Source: Paracoccaceae bacterium (lineage in GTDB: Bacteria > Pseudomonadota > Alphaproteobacteria > Rhodobacterales > Rhodobacteraceae). Taken from it: a DNA stretch of 64,000 bases. The notes beneath the pieces were generated by a model, which saw only the letters and a list, made by a program, of their open reading frames with translations, had not been told where the DNA came from and made no database searches. The stretch spans positions 1-64,000 of the forward strand of contig JAKITO010000004.1 of NCBI GenBank assembly GCA_021648025.1, given 5' to 3'. The translations under genes and the position numbers were made by a program. Positions 37,714-45,541 of this stretch are shown here, in pieces. How positions within the stretch are numbered: the first letter of the stretch is position 1; every line of letters begins with the position of its first letter.

Positions 37714-40700
37714 TCATTCAGCCGCTTGTTTTACTCCGTCACCACCGGAATTGATCACACTCAGCAGTTCTTCACGGCGTTTGGCGGCCTTGGCCTCATT
37801 GGCCAGTTTGACCGGGCCAAAGCCACGGATATCCAGCGGCAAGGCGGCCAGGGCTTTGACGGCATCGATCGTGTCAGGGGTCACTTTGGCCAGAACAGAT
37901 TTCAGATCCTTTTGATATTGCCGGATCAACCCGCGTTCCAATTTGCGTTCGGATGAATAGCCAAAAATATCCAACGGCGTTGCGCGCAAGGATTTCAACC
38001 CGGCCAAAAGACGCAAAGGCGTTGCCATCCACGCCCCAAAGGCGCGTTTCCTGGGGCGCCCGTCAGCCCCTTTGCCGCCAAAGATCGGCGGGGCAAGGTG
38101 ATAGGTTAGCTTCAAATCACCGTCAAATTCGGCCCCGGCCTGATCCCGAGAGGTCAAAAGCAACCGGGCGACTTCGTATTCGTCCTTATAGGTCAACAGC
38201 TTGTGATAACCTTTGGCCACGGCCTCTTTCACGCCTGCATCTTCGATTGCATCCAGGAATTTGACATATCGCTTGGCCAGGTGATTGCCCTGATAAAGTT
38301 TGATATGCGCCACCCGGAAGGCGATTTTTTCGTCCAGGGTTTTGGGCAGGTCGACCACATTAGGGGCCAAAAGACCGGTCGCCTCAGCCGGGAAAAGCAC
38401 CGCCCAACGGCCAATGTCAAAGGCGCGCAGGTTGCGTTTCACCGCAGTGCCGTTCAATTCGATTGCCGCTGTGATGGCTTCGAACGACAGGGGAATAAGC
38501 CCGCGTTGCCACGCGCCGCCAAACACCAACATGTTGGAAAAAATCGAATCGCCCAACGTGACCCGGGCCAGCTCAGAGGCATCAAACAGCGAAAGCCGCT
38601 CTTTCAGGCGGGCCTCAAGTGCCAGCTCAAGCCGGTCGGTCGGCAGGAGGAATTCGGTATCGCGGGTGAAATCGCCGGTGATGATTTCGTGGTTGTTGAC
38701 CACGGCACCGGTGATGCCCGTCTGCATCAGGCCAATGGTCTTGGCCCCGGCAGAGACCACCAGATCACCGCCGATCAGTGCATGTGCCTCGCCGGTTGCC
38801 ACGCGTATGGCACTGATATCATCCGGTTTTTCGGCGATGCGACAATGAATGTGGACCGCCCCGCCCTTTTGCGCCAGACCGGCCATTTCCATCATGCCGG
38901 CCCCTTTGCCATCGAACTGAGCCGCCTGCGCCAGCAGCGCGCCGATGGTGACAACGCCGGTGCCGCCAACGCCGGTGACGACGATGTTATGGGTGCCATT
39001 GATCACCGGCAGGTCCGGCAACGGCAGGTCCGGCAGGATCAGTTCGGTGGTGGCCTCTTTGCGGATTTTTGCGCCCTCTAAGGTGATGAACGACGGGCAA
39101 AAGCCGTTGACGCAGGAAAAATCCTTGTTGCAGGACGACTGGTCAATGGCGCGTTTTCGGCCCAGCTCGGTTTCAACCGGCACAATTGACACGCAGTTGG
39201 ATACCACCCCGCAATCGCCGCAGCCTTCACAGATGTCGGTATTGATAAACACCCGTTTGTCCGGGTCCGGGAACAGCCCGCGCTTGCGACGGCGTCGTTT
39301 TTCGGCGGCACAGGTCTGGATATAAACGATTGCGGACACGCCAGAGTGCAAGCGAAACGCCTTTTGTACATTGTCCATCTCGGCCCGTTCATGGGTCTCG
39401 ATGCCGGAAGGAAATGCCTTGAAATCAACGTCTTCCTTTTCGTCGTAAACCACGGCGACATGTTCGATGCCCATCGCCTTAAGTTCACGCACGATGCGGG
39501 CAGCATCCAGACCCCCGTCATGTTCCTGCCCGCCGGTCATTGCCACGGCATCGTTATACAGGATTTTGTAGGTGATCGAGGTGCCGGCCGCCACCGCCGC
39601 CCGGATCGCCAGAACGCCGGAATGGTTATAGGTGCCGTCGCCAAGGTTCTGGAACACATGTGGCGTCTTGGAAAACGGCGCTTCGCCGATCCAGTTGGCG
39701 CCTTCGCCGCCCATATGGGTGAACCCGTCGGTGGCGCGATCCATCCACAGCGCCATGGTGTGACAGCCGATACCGGCATAGGCGCGGCTGCCCGCCGGTA
39801 CTTTGGTGGATGTGTTATGCGGGCAACCCGAACAGAAATACGGCAGCCGCGACGCGATTTCCTGCGCGTTGTCATTGCGCCGTGCGTCCTGAAGCGCACG
39901 CAAGCCAGCGGTGATACCGTCCGCGTTTCGGCCTTCGTCAAGCAGGATTTCGCCCAGCTTTTCAGCAATCATGAAGGGGTCCAGCGCGCCGCGGGTCGGG
40001 AACAGTTCCGGCCCATGCATCGACCCGGCCCCGCCGCCCATATGCCAGCCGTAAACCCGCCGACCCCGACGGTCATCAAATATCGCCTCTTTGATCTGCA
40101 CTTCGATCAGCTTGCGCTTTTCCTCGACCACGACGATCAGGTCCAGCCCTTCGGCCCAATCGTGAAAGCCGCGCATATCAAGCGGAAAGGTCTGGCCGAT
40201 TTTATAGGTGGTGATGCCAAGGCGTTCGGCCTCGTTTGCGTCGATGTTCAGCAGGGACATGGCATGCAACAGATCAAGCCAGTTCTTACCCGCCGCGACA
40301 AAGCCGATTTTGGCGCCGGGCTTGCCCCACATACGTTTGTCAATCTTGTTGGCATGGGCGAACGCCTCGGCGGCAAAGCGTTTTTGGTCGATGATGCGGG
40401 CCTCCTGAGAGAACCGGTCATCAATCAGCCGGATATTCAGACCGCCCGGGGGCATGTCATAGTCGGGCGTGACCAGTTTCATCCGCAGGGGGTCGCCATC
40501 GACCACAGAAGTTACCTCGATCGTGTCTTTCATCGTTTTAAGACCGACCCACAGGCCGGAAAACCGGCTAAGGGCGATGCCGTAGGCCCCGTAATCAAGG
40601 ATTTCCTGCACCCCTGCCGGGCTGACAATCGGCATATAGGCATCCATCAGCGCCCATTCAGATTGGTGCAGAACCGTTGAACTTTCGCCGGTGTGGTCGT

Positions 40701-41136
40701 CGCCCATGGCCATCAGCACCCCGCCCAGCGGGCTGGTGCCGGCCATGTTGGCGTGTTTGATGACGTCGCCCGACCGGTCAACCCCCGGCCCCTTGCCGTA
40801 CCAAAGGCCAAACACCCCGTCGAACTTGCCATCGCCGCGCAATTCGGCCTGCTGACTGCCCCAAAGGGCGGTTGCCGCCAGATCTTCGTTCAGGCCCGAC
40901 TGAAACACCACATCATGTTCGGCCAGGGGTTTGGCCGCGCGCTGCATATGCAAATCAACCGCCCCAAGGGGCGAGCCGCGATAGCCTGTCACCAATCCGG
41001 CGGTATTGAACCCTGCCGCACGGTCGCGCATCTTTTGCGCCAGCATCAGACGCACCAAAGCCTGGGTGCCGTTCAGCATCACCGGGCTTTTGTCCAGATC
41101 GAACCGATCATTGAGAGAAATATTTTGCAGAACCAT
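37714..41136 (-). CDS. Indolepyruvate ferredoxin oxidoreductase, fused alpha-beta
   Basis: An 1140-residue enzyme that oxidatively decarboxylates aryl-pyruvates to acyl-CoA with ferredoxin as acceptor. It is a fusion of IorA and IorB: the N-terminal half has pyruvate-oxidoreductase-like domains (TGYRGSPLGAVD) and a thiamine-diphosphate region (GIGCHTMALW through NDAVAMTGGQ). A ferredoxin-like cluster site CEGCGDCG follows, then the IorB gamma-like domain (VTGVGGTGVVTIGALLAQAA). Such single-chain forms are common in alphaproteobacteria. The ATG at 41136 has AAGGGGAG seven bases upstream; a start at 41181 has none. It is divergent from a LysR gene that probably controls it. Confidence 0.88.
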   Translation of the reverse strand: MVLQNISLNDRFDLDKSPVMLNGTQALVRLMLAQKMRDRAAGFNTAGLVTGYRGSPLGAVDLHMQRAAKPLAEHDVVFQSGLNEDLAATALWGSQQAELRGDGKFDGVFGLWYGKGPGVDRSGDVIKHANMAGTSPLGGVLMAMGDDHTGESSTVLHQSEWALMDAYMPIVSPAGVQEILDYGAYGIALSRFSGLWVGLKTMKDTIEVTSVVDGDPLRMKLVTPDYDMPPGGLNIRLIDDRFSQEARIIDQKRFAAEAFAHANKIDKRMWGKPGAKIGFVAAGKNWLDLLHAMSLLNIDANEAERLGITTYKIGQTFPLDMRGFHDWAEGLDLIVVVEEKRKLIEVQIKEAIFDDRRGRRVYGWHMGGGAGSMHGPELFPTRGALDPFMIAEKLGEILLDEGRNADGITAGLRALQDARRNDNAQEIASRLPYFCSGCPHNTSTKVPAGSRAYAGIGCHTMALWMDRATDGFTHMGGEGANWIGEAPFSKTPHVFQNLGDGTYNHSGVLAIRAAVAAGTSITYKILYNDAVAMTGGQEHDGGLDAARIVRELKAMGIEHVAVVYDEKEDVDFKAFPSGIETHERAEMDNVQKAFRLHSGVSAIVYIQTCAAEKRRRRKRGLFPDPDKRVFINTDICEGCGDCGVVSNCVSIVPVETELGRKRAIDQSSCNKDFSCVNGFCPSFITLEGAKIRKEATTELILPDLPLPDLPVINGTHNIVVTGVGGTGVVTIGALLAQAAQFDGKGAGMMEMAGLAQKGGAVHIHCRIAEKPDDISAIRVATGEAHALIGGDLVVSAGAKTIGLMQTGITGAVVNNHEIITGDFTRDTEFLLPTDRLELALEARLKERLSLFDASELARVTLGDSIFSNMLVFGGAWQRGLIPLSFEAITAAIELNGTAVKRNLRAFDIGRWAVLFPAEATGLLAPNVVDLPKTLDEKIAFRVAHIKLYQGNHLAKRYVKFLDAIEDAGVKEAVAKGYHKLLTYKDEYEVARLLLTSRDQAGAEFDGDLKLTYHLAPPIFGGKGADGRPRKRAFGAWMATPLRLLAGLKSLRATPLDIFGYSSERKLERGLIRQYQKDLKSVLAKVTPDTIDAVKALAALPLDIRGFGPVKLANEAKAAKRREELLSVINSGGDGVKQAAE

Positions 41137-41184
41137 CCTGAAACTCCCCTTAGCTGACACATCGTGCTTGACTGTAGCCATATT

Positions 41185-41203
41185 AGGTCACATATTCTGA
41201 CCT
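41185..41203. promoter_or_regulatory. Inverted repeat, likely LysR operator
   Basis: AGGTCA (41185-41190) and TGACCT (41198-41203) are perfect inverted arms seven bases apart, between the divergent oxidoreductase and LysR genes. The geometry fits a LysR-type dimer site. Confidence 0.5.
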
Positions 41204-41220
41204 GTATAGTAAAATATTCC

Positions 41221-41236
41221 TGCCATTTGCGTGCCA
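41221..41236 (-). promoter_or_regulatory. Sigma-54-like promoter element
   Basis: The minus strand reads TGGCACGCAAATGGCA, matching the sigma-54 consensus TGGCACGNNNNTTGCW at all but one fixed position, with GG and GC correctly spaced. It faces the oxidoreductase gene and would start transcription near 41209. Confidence 0.4.
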
Positions 41237-41304
41237 ACCCTATTGTAACCGGGAATGCCAATCGTTTCATATAGACCATGTAGATTGATGCGAAAGTTAC
41301 CGAT

Positions 41305-42210
41305 ATGGATTGGGACAAACTCAGAATATTTCACGCGGTTGCCGATGCAGGCAGCCTGACCCATGCGGGTGACAAGCTTAACCTGTCGCAATCGGCGGTT
41401 TCGCGTCAGATCAGGGCACTTGAGGAAACGCTGAAGGCGACGTTGTTTCATCGTCATGCGCGTGGCCTTATCCTGACTGAACAGGGCGAGTTGCTGTTTG
41501 ATGCCAGCACCGCCATGTCAAAACGGCTTGAGGCGGCAGCGGCGCGTATCAGGGACAGCGACGATGAGGTATTTGGTGAACTGAGGGTGACCACGACGTT
41601 TGGCTTTGGCACCTTGTGGCTGGCCCCGCGCCTGCCAAAACTGTACGAGAAATTTCCCGACCTCAAGATTGATCTGATGCTGGAAGAACGGGTTCTGGAC
41701 CTGCCGATGCGCGAGGCCGATGTGGCGATCCGGATGAAAGAACCCAGCCAGGCCGATCTGATCCGCAAGCGGCTGATGACGGTACGGATGCAACTTTATG
41801 CGTCAAGGCAATATCTGAAGGCGGAAGGGACGCCCAAAACGCTTGCTGAAATCGCCAGGCATCGCCTGATCTGTCAGAACTCCAGCGCTGTGCAGGTGGC
41901 GGCGGGGGCGACGATGGTGAAAAACCTGATGACCTATAGCCCGCAATCCCTGTTGACGATCAACAATTACTTTGGCGTGCTGCAAGGCGTGCTTAACAAT
42001 CTTGGGATCGGTGTGCTTCCTGACTATATCACCGAGGATTTTCCCGATCTGGTGCATGTGTTGCCCGAGACAGAATCAGGGGATGTTCCGGTATTTCTGG
42101 CTTACCCAGAAGAATTACGGCATTCAAAAAGGATTTCTGCGTTCCGGGATTTTGTCCAGGATGAAATTATCGCCCATCGTAAGCATCTGAGAGTGTTGGG
42201 TAAAATTTAA
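41305..42210 (+). CDS. LysR family transcriptional regulator
   Basis: A 301-residue regulator with an N-terminal helix-turn-helix (GSLTHAGDKLNLSQSAVSRQIRALE, about residues 17-41) and a LysR substrate domain (about 88-295). The sequence TTTFGFGTLWLAPRLPKLYEKFPD follows the LysR pattern. It is transcribed away from the indolepyruvate oxidoreductase, the usual arrangement for a LysR regulator and its target. The effector is unknown; an aryl-pyruvate or related compound is a guess. Confidence 0.9.
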   Translation: MDWDKLRIFHAVADAGSLTHAGDKLNLSQSAVSRQIRALEETLKATLFHRHARGLILTEQGELLFDASTAMSKRLEAAAARIRDSDDEVFGELRVTTTFGFGTLWLAPRLPKLYEKFPDLKIDLMLEERVLDLPMREADVAIRMKEPSQADLIRKRLMTVRMQLYASRQYLKAEGTPKTLAEIARHRLICQNSSAVQVAAGATMVKNLMTYSPQSLLTINNYFGVLQGVLNNLGIGVLPDYITEDFPDLVHVLPETESGDVPVFLAYPEELRHSKRISAFRDFVQDEIIAHRKHLRVLGKI

Positions 42211-42273
42211 CCCCCCTCCCGAGCCATGCGGTAAATGCATAGCGGCAATGACCCAGGCGTGACATTGATGTTC

Positions 42274-42302
42274 TTGAATACGTTCTGCGCATACCCTATC
42301 TT
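42274..42302 (+). promoter_or_regulatory. Promoter of the small RNA
   Basis: TTGAAT (42274-42279) and TATCTT (42297-42302) are separated by exactly 17 bases, pointing to a start near 42308-42310. Confidence 0.6.
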
Positions 42303-42307
42303 TATTC

Positions 42308-42391
42308 ATGAAGGCGATGATGCTTCAACGCTTATCACCTTCACCTCCCTGTTGGACTAAAGGCCGAGCATTGCGCTCGGCCTCTTTTTTT
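42308..42391 (+). ncRNA. Putative small regulatory RNA with C-rich loop
   Basis: Between a good promoter and a strong intrinsic terminator lies an about 84-nucleotide unit. A first stem pairs GAAGGCGAT (42310-42318) with ATCACCTTC (42334-42342), with one mismatch. A single-stranded linker containing CCTCCC (42344-42349) follows, then the terminator hairpin. CCTCCC is complementary to Shine-Dalgarno sequences; similar C-rich motifs occur in the Rhodobacter CcsR small RNAs. An overlapping open frame (ATG at 42308) spans the terminator and is unlikely to be the product. Confidence 0.6.
42361..42391 (+). terminator. Rho-independent terminator
   Basis: AGGCCGAGC (42361-42369) pairs perfectly with GCTCGGCCT (42375-42383) around ATTGC, followed after one C by seven T (42385-42391). 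It is the strongest intrinsic terminator in the window. Confidence 0.9.
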
Positions 42392-42516
42392 GTTGCACGC
42401 GAACGCTGGCGGGCCATGACTTAGGGAAGTAACTTTGGGCCAAACGATTTATCGTGCATATCGCCGCCTTGTTTTGTAACCGTGCTCACCAGAGTGTTAC
42501 AAAAGGATACCCGCCG

Positions 42517-44793
42517 GTGATTGCCAGAATCCTGACCAGCTTCGCGATTGTATTGACCTTCGCCGTTAGCCCTGCCCCGGCAGAAGCGCAGATATCCCTG
42601 GGCGTATCTTCCTCTGCCCCGGAAACCATCACCCTGCCCGACCCGCTGACCCCGCAATCCGTGCGTGAACTGGTGGCACGCCTGTCGGACGATCAAGTGC
42701 GCGGGCTTTTGCTGGATCGGCTGGACGCGGTGGCAGAGGCCGAAAGTGCCACCCGCGAACAGGTTTCGCTGGGGGCGACGATAAATACCCTCTGGACGGC
42801 ATTTCACACGCCACTGGTCGGGGCGGTCAAGGCGATTCCGGTAACGTTGTCGAAACAGGCCGAGGCAATTGCCAATTTTGTCGCAACCTTTGGCAGTGCG
42901 GGCGTGTGGAGCATGCTGGGCTTTACCGCACTGGCGCTGGCGGCAGGTTTTGCGGCTGAATATGGCTTGGGTTTCTTTACCCGGCGCTGGCAAACGGCCG
43001 AAGTGGCGCAGGACGATACAACCCTGTGGACCTCACTCAGCCACCTGTTTCGCCGCTTTATCCGCGAGATTGCCGGATTGGTCGCTTTTTTCATCGTGCT
43101 GCGCACGGTTGGGCAGGCCTTGCTGGACCCGCAGCAAATGGTGTTCATGGCCCCGTTTGTTCTGTATCTGGTCTGGGTGCCGCGCCTTACGGCCGCACTT
43201 TTGCGGTTTATTCTGGCCCCGACCCGCGCCGATCTGCGGCTGGTGAATGTCTCTGACCGCTGGGCCAAATACCTGTACTTCCATTTGGTCGGGCTGGTAT
43301 TCGCAAGCGGGGTCATCCGGTTTGTGGTCGAATTCAACCTTGCAAACGGCATCCCCCTGGCCGAGTTGCGGATTGGCTTCTGGCTTACCGTGGGTCTGCA
43401 TATTTATATGGTGGTGATCGCCTGGACCGCCCGCGAGGGCCTGGCCGAAATCATTCGGGGAACCGACCCGGACCGCACCCGCTTTGACGAGACAGTTGCC
43501 CGGTATTACCCGTTTTACGTGGCGGCCATATCCGCCTTCATGCTGATACTGTTGATTGTAATCACCGGGCTGGGAAAGGTCGCCATATTGGTGGGCGCGC
43601 CGCAATACACCACCATGTTCTGGCTGTTTCTGCTACCGGCCTTTGACTCGCTGATCCGCGGGCTGGTGCGCCATCTGCTGGCGCCGATGATCGGCGAAGG
43701 CGCTGTGGCCGAGACCGCCTATAAATCAACCAAGCGCAGCTTTATCCGCATTGGCCGGGTGGTGGCCGGTATATTTGTGTTGCTGATGATCATCGGTGTC
43801 TGGAACATCGACCTGCACAACCTGGCGGCAGCCGGGGTTGGGTCAAACCTGGCCGGTAACCTGATCGAATTCCTGATGATTTCGGCCATCGGTTACATCA
43901 TCTTTGAGCTGGTCTCGCTGTCGTTCAACCGCCGTCTGGCCAGGGAAATGACCTCGGGTGACGGCGATGTTGCAGAGGCCGGCGGCGAGGGCGGAGGTGC
44001 GGGCGGGTCGCGTCTGGCCACGGTGCTGCCGCTGATGCGGATGACCGCGCAGGTGGCGATTGCGACGATCTTTGGATTGGTCGCCCTGGCGGCCCTTGGC
44101 GTCGATACCACGCCGCTTTTGGCCGGTGCCGGTATTCTTGGGCTGGCAATTGGTTTTGGCGCGCAAAAGCTGGTGACGGATATTGTGTCGGGCATCTTCT
44201 TTTTGATTGATGATGCGTTCCGGGTTGGCGAATACGTCGATATCGGTGGTACCATGGGGGTGGTCGAGAAAATCTCGATCCGCTCGATGCAATTGCGCCA
44301 TCACCGCGGGCTGGTGCATACGGTGCCTTACGGCGAGATCCCCAAGCTGACCAATTTCAGCCGCGACTGGGTGATCATGAAGCTGAAATTCACTGTGCCG
44401 TTTGATGCCGACCCCAACAAGATCAAGAAGGTATTCAAAAAGATCGGCGCCGAGATGATGCAAGACCCGATCCACAAGGATGGTTTCCTTGAGCCGTTCA
44501 AAAGCCAGGGGGTGTTTGAATTCAACGATGTGGGCATGGTGATGCGTGGTAAATTCATGGCCAAACCGGGCGCACAATTCACCATCCGCAAAGAGGTTTA
44601 CAACCGGGTCAAGACCGAGCTGGAAGCGATTGGCATTCCGTTTGCACGGCGCGAAGTGCGGGTGGCGATACAAGGAATGGACCACGGGCAAAATGTCAGC
44701 GACGAGGGGAAAGTTAAAATTGCCGCGACGGCAGCAGCGGCAGAAGTGGCAGAAGTGGCACGGCTTGAGCAGGTGGATGGCACCAAGAAATAG
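42517..44793 (+). CDS. Large MscS-type mechanosensitive channel
   Basis: A 758-residue inner-membrane channel. A signal peptide (ending SPAPAEAQ near residue 25) is followed by a periplasmic region, about nine or ten membrane segments, and the MscS core near residues 515-650: GLAIGFGAQKLVTDIVSGIF is the pore-lining helix and VGEYVDIGGTMGVVEKISIRS the beta domain. The size is that of MscM/YbdG-like extended members rather than E. coli MscS. I chose the GTG at 42517, with AAAGGA nine bases upstream. The C-terminal tail is Ala/Glu-rich. Confidence 0.85.
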   Translation: MIARILTSFAIVLTFAVSPAPAEAQISLGVSSSAPETITLPDPLTPQSVRELVARLSDDQVRGLLLDRLDAVAEAESATREQVSLGATINTLWTAFHTPLVGAVKAIPVTLSKQAEAIANFVATFGSAGVWSMLGFTALALAAGFAAEYGLGFFTRRWQTAEVAQDDTTLWTSLSHLFRRFIREIAGLVAFFIVLRTVGQALLDPQQMVFMAPFVLYLVWVPRLTAALLRFILAPTRADLRLVNVSDRWAKYLYFHLVGLVFASGVIRFVVEFNLANGIPLAELRIGFWLTVGLHIYMVVIAWTAREGLAEIIRGTDPDRTRFDETVARYYPFYVAAISAFMLILLIVITGLGKVAILVGAPQYTTMFWLFLLPAFDSLIRGLVRHLLAPMIGEGAVAETAYKSTKRSFIRIGRVVAGIFVLLMIIGVWNIDLHNLAAAGVGSNLAGNLIEFLMISAIGYIIFELVSLSFNRRLAREMTSGDGDVAEAGGEGGGAGGSRLATVLPLMRMTAQVAIATIFGLVALAALGVDTTPLLAGAGILGLAIGFGAQKLVTDIVSGIFFLIDDAFRVGEYVDIGGTMGVVEKISIRSMQLRHHRGLVHTVPYGEIPKLTNFSRDWVIMKLKFTVPFDADPNKIKKVFKKIGAEMMQDPIHKDGFLEPFKSQGVFEFNDVGMVMRGKFMAKPGAQFTIRKEVYNRVKTELEAIGIPFARREVRVAIQGMDHGQNVSDEGKVKIAATAAAAEVAEVARLEQVDGTKK

Positions 44794-45059
44794 CCCGTTG
44801 AAAGGTACGCAGAAGCGCTCTCAACGGCGGGATTGGTGGGTTCAGGTGACGGTGCTTGGGACATAAAGTTATGGTGCAAGGGGCGACAACACTAAGCAAG
44901 GCGGACTTTGTTCTTTACAGCTTTTCGGTTTTTCCCTGAGACATGGCAACAGAACTGCCGTCGAGACAGCGTTTGGTTTTGAAACGCGTTCGACGGGAAT
45001 TCGGATTCAATGTTAAGTCAAAAGGTTACAAGCCCCGGGCCGGTTTGATGGTCCAGCCG

Positions 45060-45416
45060 TTAGTTTGCCGGCGCTTTGCCCAAGGTCACATTGTACTTTT
45101 TGCAAAACAGCAGGATTTCATCATTATCACCAAGGCTCAGGTTGTTGGGCAGCGAATAAGACTGCGCGCCGGAATTGTCGCGCAGCTTGGCCAAAAGGTG
45201 AACTTTGCCATCTTTGCGCACGGCGACATAAACATCCGGGCCACCATCAAAGAGAAAATCAGTGCCCAGTTCAACCTTGGCATTGTTGATTGTGGCGCTG
45301 CCCGAGGCCGTGTGGCCGTTGAGACCCTTCAGGGCCCCCGCAAATACCGGCAAGGTGGCCAGGGGTATCACTGTGGCAGCAATACAGAGAATTCTTAAGG
45401 ATTTCAAAGCACGCAT
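45060..45416 (-). CDS. Secreted DM13-domain protein
   Basis: A 118-residue protein with a signal peptide (about residues 1-26, ending PVFA) and one DM13 domain: GSATINNAKVELGTDFLFDGGPDVYVAVRKDG followed by LLFCKKYNVTLGKA. DM13 domains are proposed redox or electron-transfer modules with a conserved cysteine; the Cys in FCKKY fits. It lies 125 bases downstream of rseP on the same strand. Its ribosome site AGGAG (45430-45426) overlaps the base of a 20-bp hairpin. Confidence 0.75.
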   Translation of the reverse strand: MRALKSLRILCIAATVIPLATLPVFAGALKGLNGHTASGSATINNAKVELGTDFLFDGGPDVYVAVRKDGKVHLLAKLRDNSGAQSYSLPNNLSLGDNDEILLFCKKYNVTLGKAPAN

Positions 45417-45427
45417 GGGTCATGTCT

Positions 45428-45473
45428 CCTGCTGTCTGACGGGTATCAAGGACGATACCCGTAAGACAGCAGG
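45428..45473 (-). promoter_or_regulatory. 20-bp hairpin covering the DM13 ribosome-binding site
   Basis: CCTGCTGTCTGACGGGTATC (45428-45447) and GATACCCGTAAGACAGCAGG (45454-45473) are complementary at 19 of 20 positions around a six-base loop. In the minus-strand transcript the first three bases of the AGGAG ribosome site lie in the stem. It may hold the message closed, act as an mRNA stabiliser or processing site between rseP and the DM13 gene, or be a protein operator. Confidence 0.75.
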
Positions 45474-45541
45474 TTTGATTGCCCAAAACCAGACGCCCTA
45501 ACGCAGCTGTGTTGTGGCGGGATCAAATGTTTCAGGACTTC

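Noticed and set aside
37953-39081. Several plus-strand open frames opposite the indolepyruvate oxidoreductase gene
   Set aside because: Shadows of a high-GC gene; no ribosome sites or recognisable domains.
42308-42424. A 38-codon open frame starting at the predicted small RNA 5' end
   Set aside because: It runs through the intrinsic terminator, has no ribosome site and no family resemblance.
44943-45398. Plus-strand open frame of 151 codons opposite the DM13 gene
   Set aside because: Antisense to a gene with a signal peptide and DM13 domain, and starts in non-coding sequence without a ribosome site.
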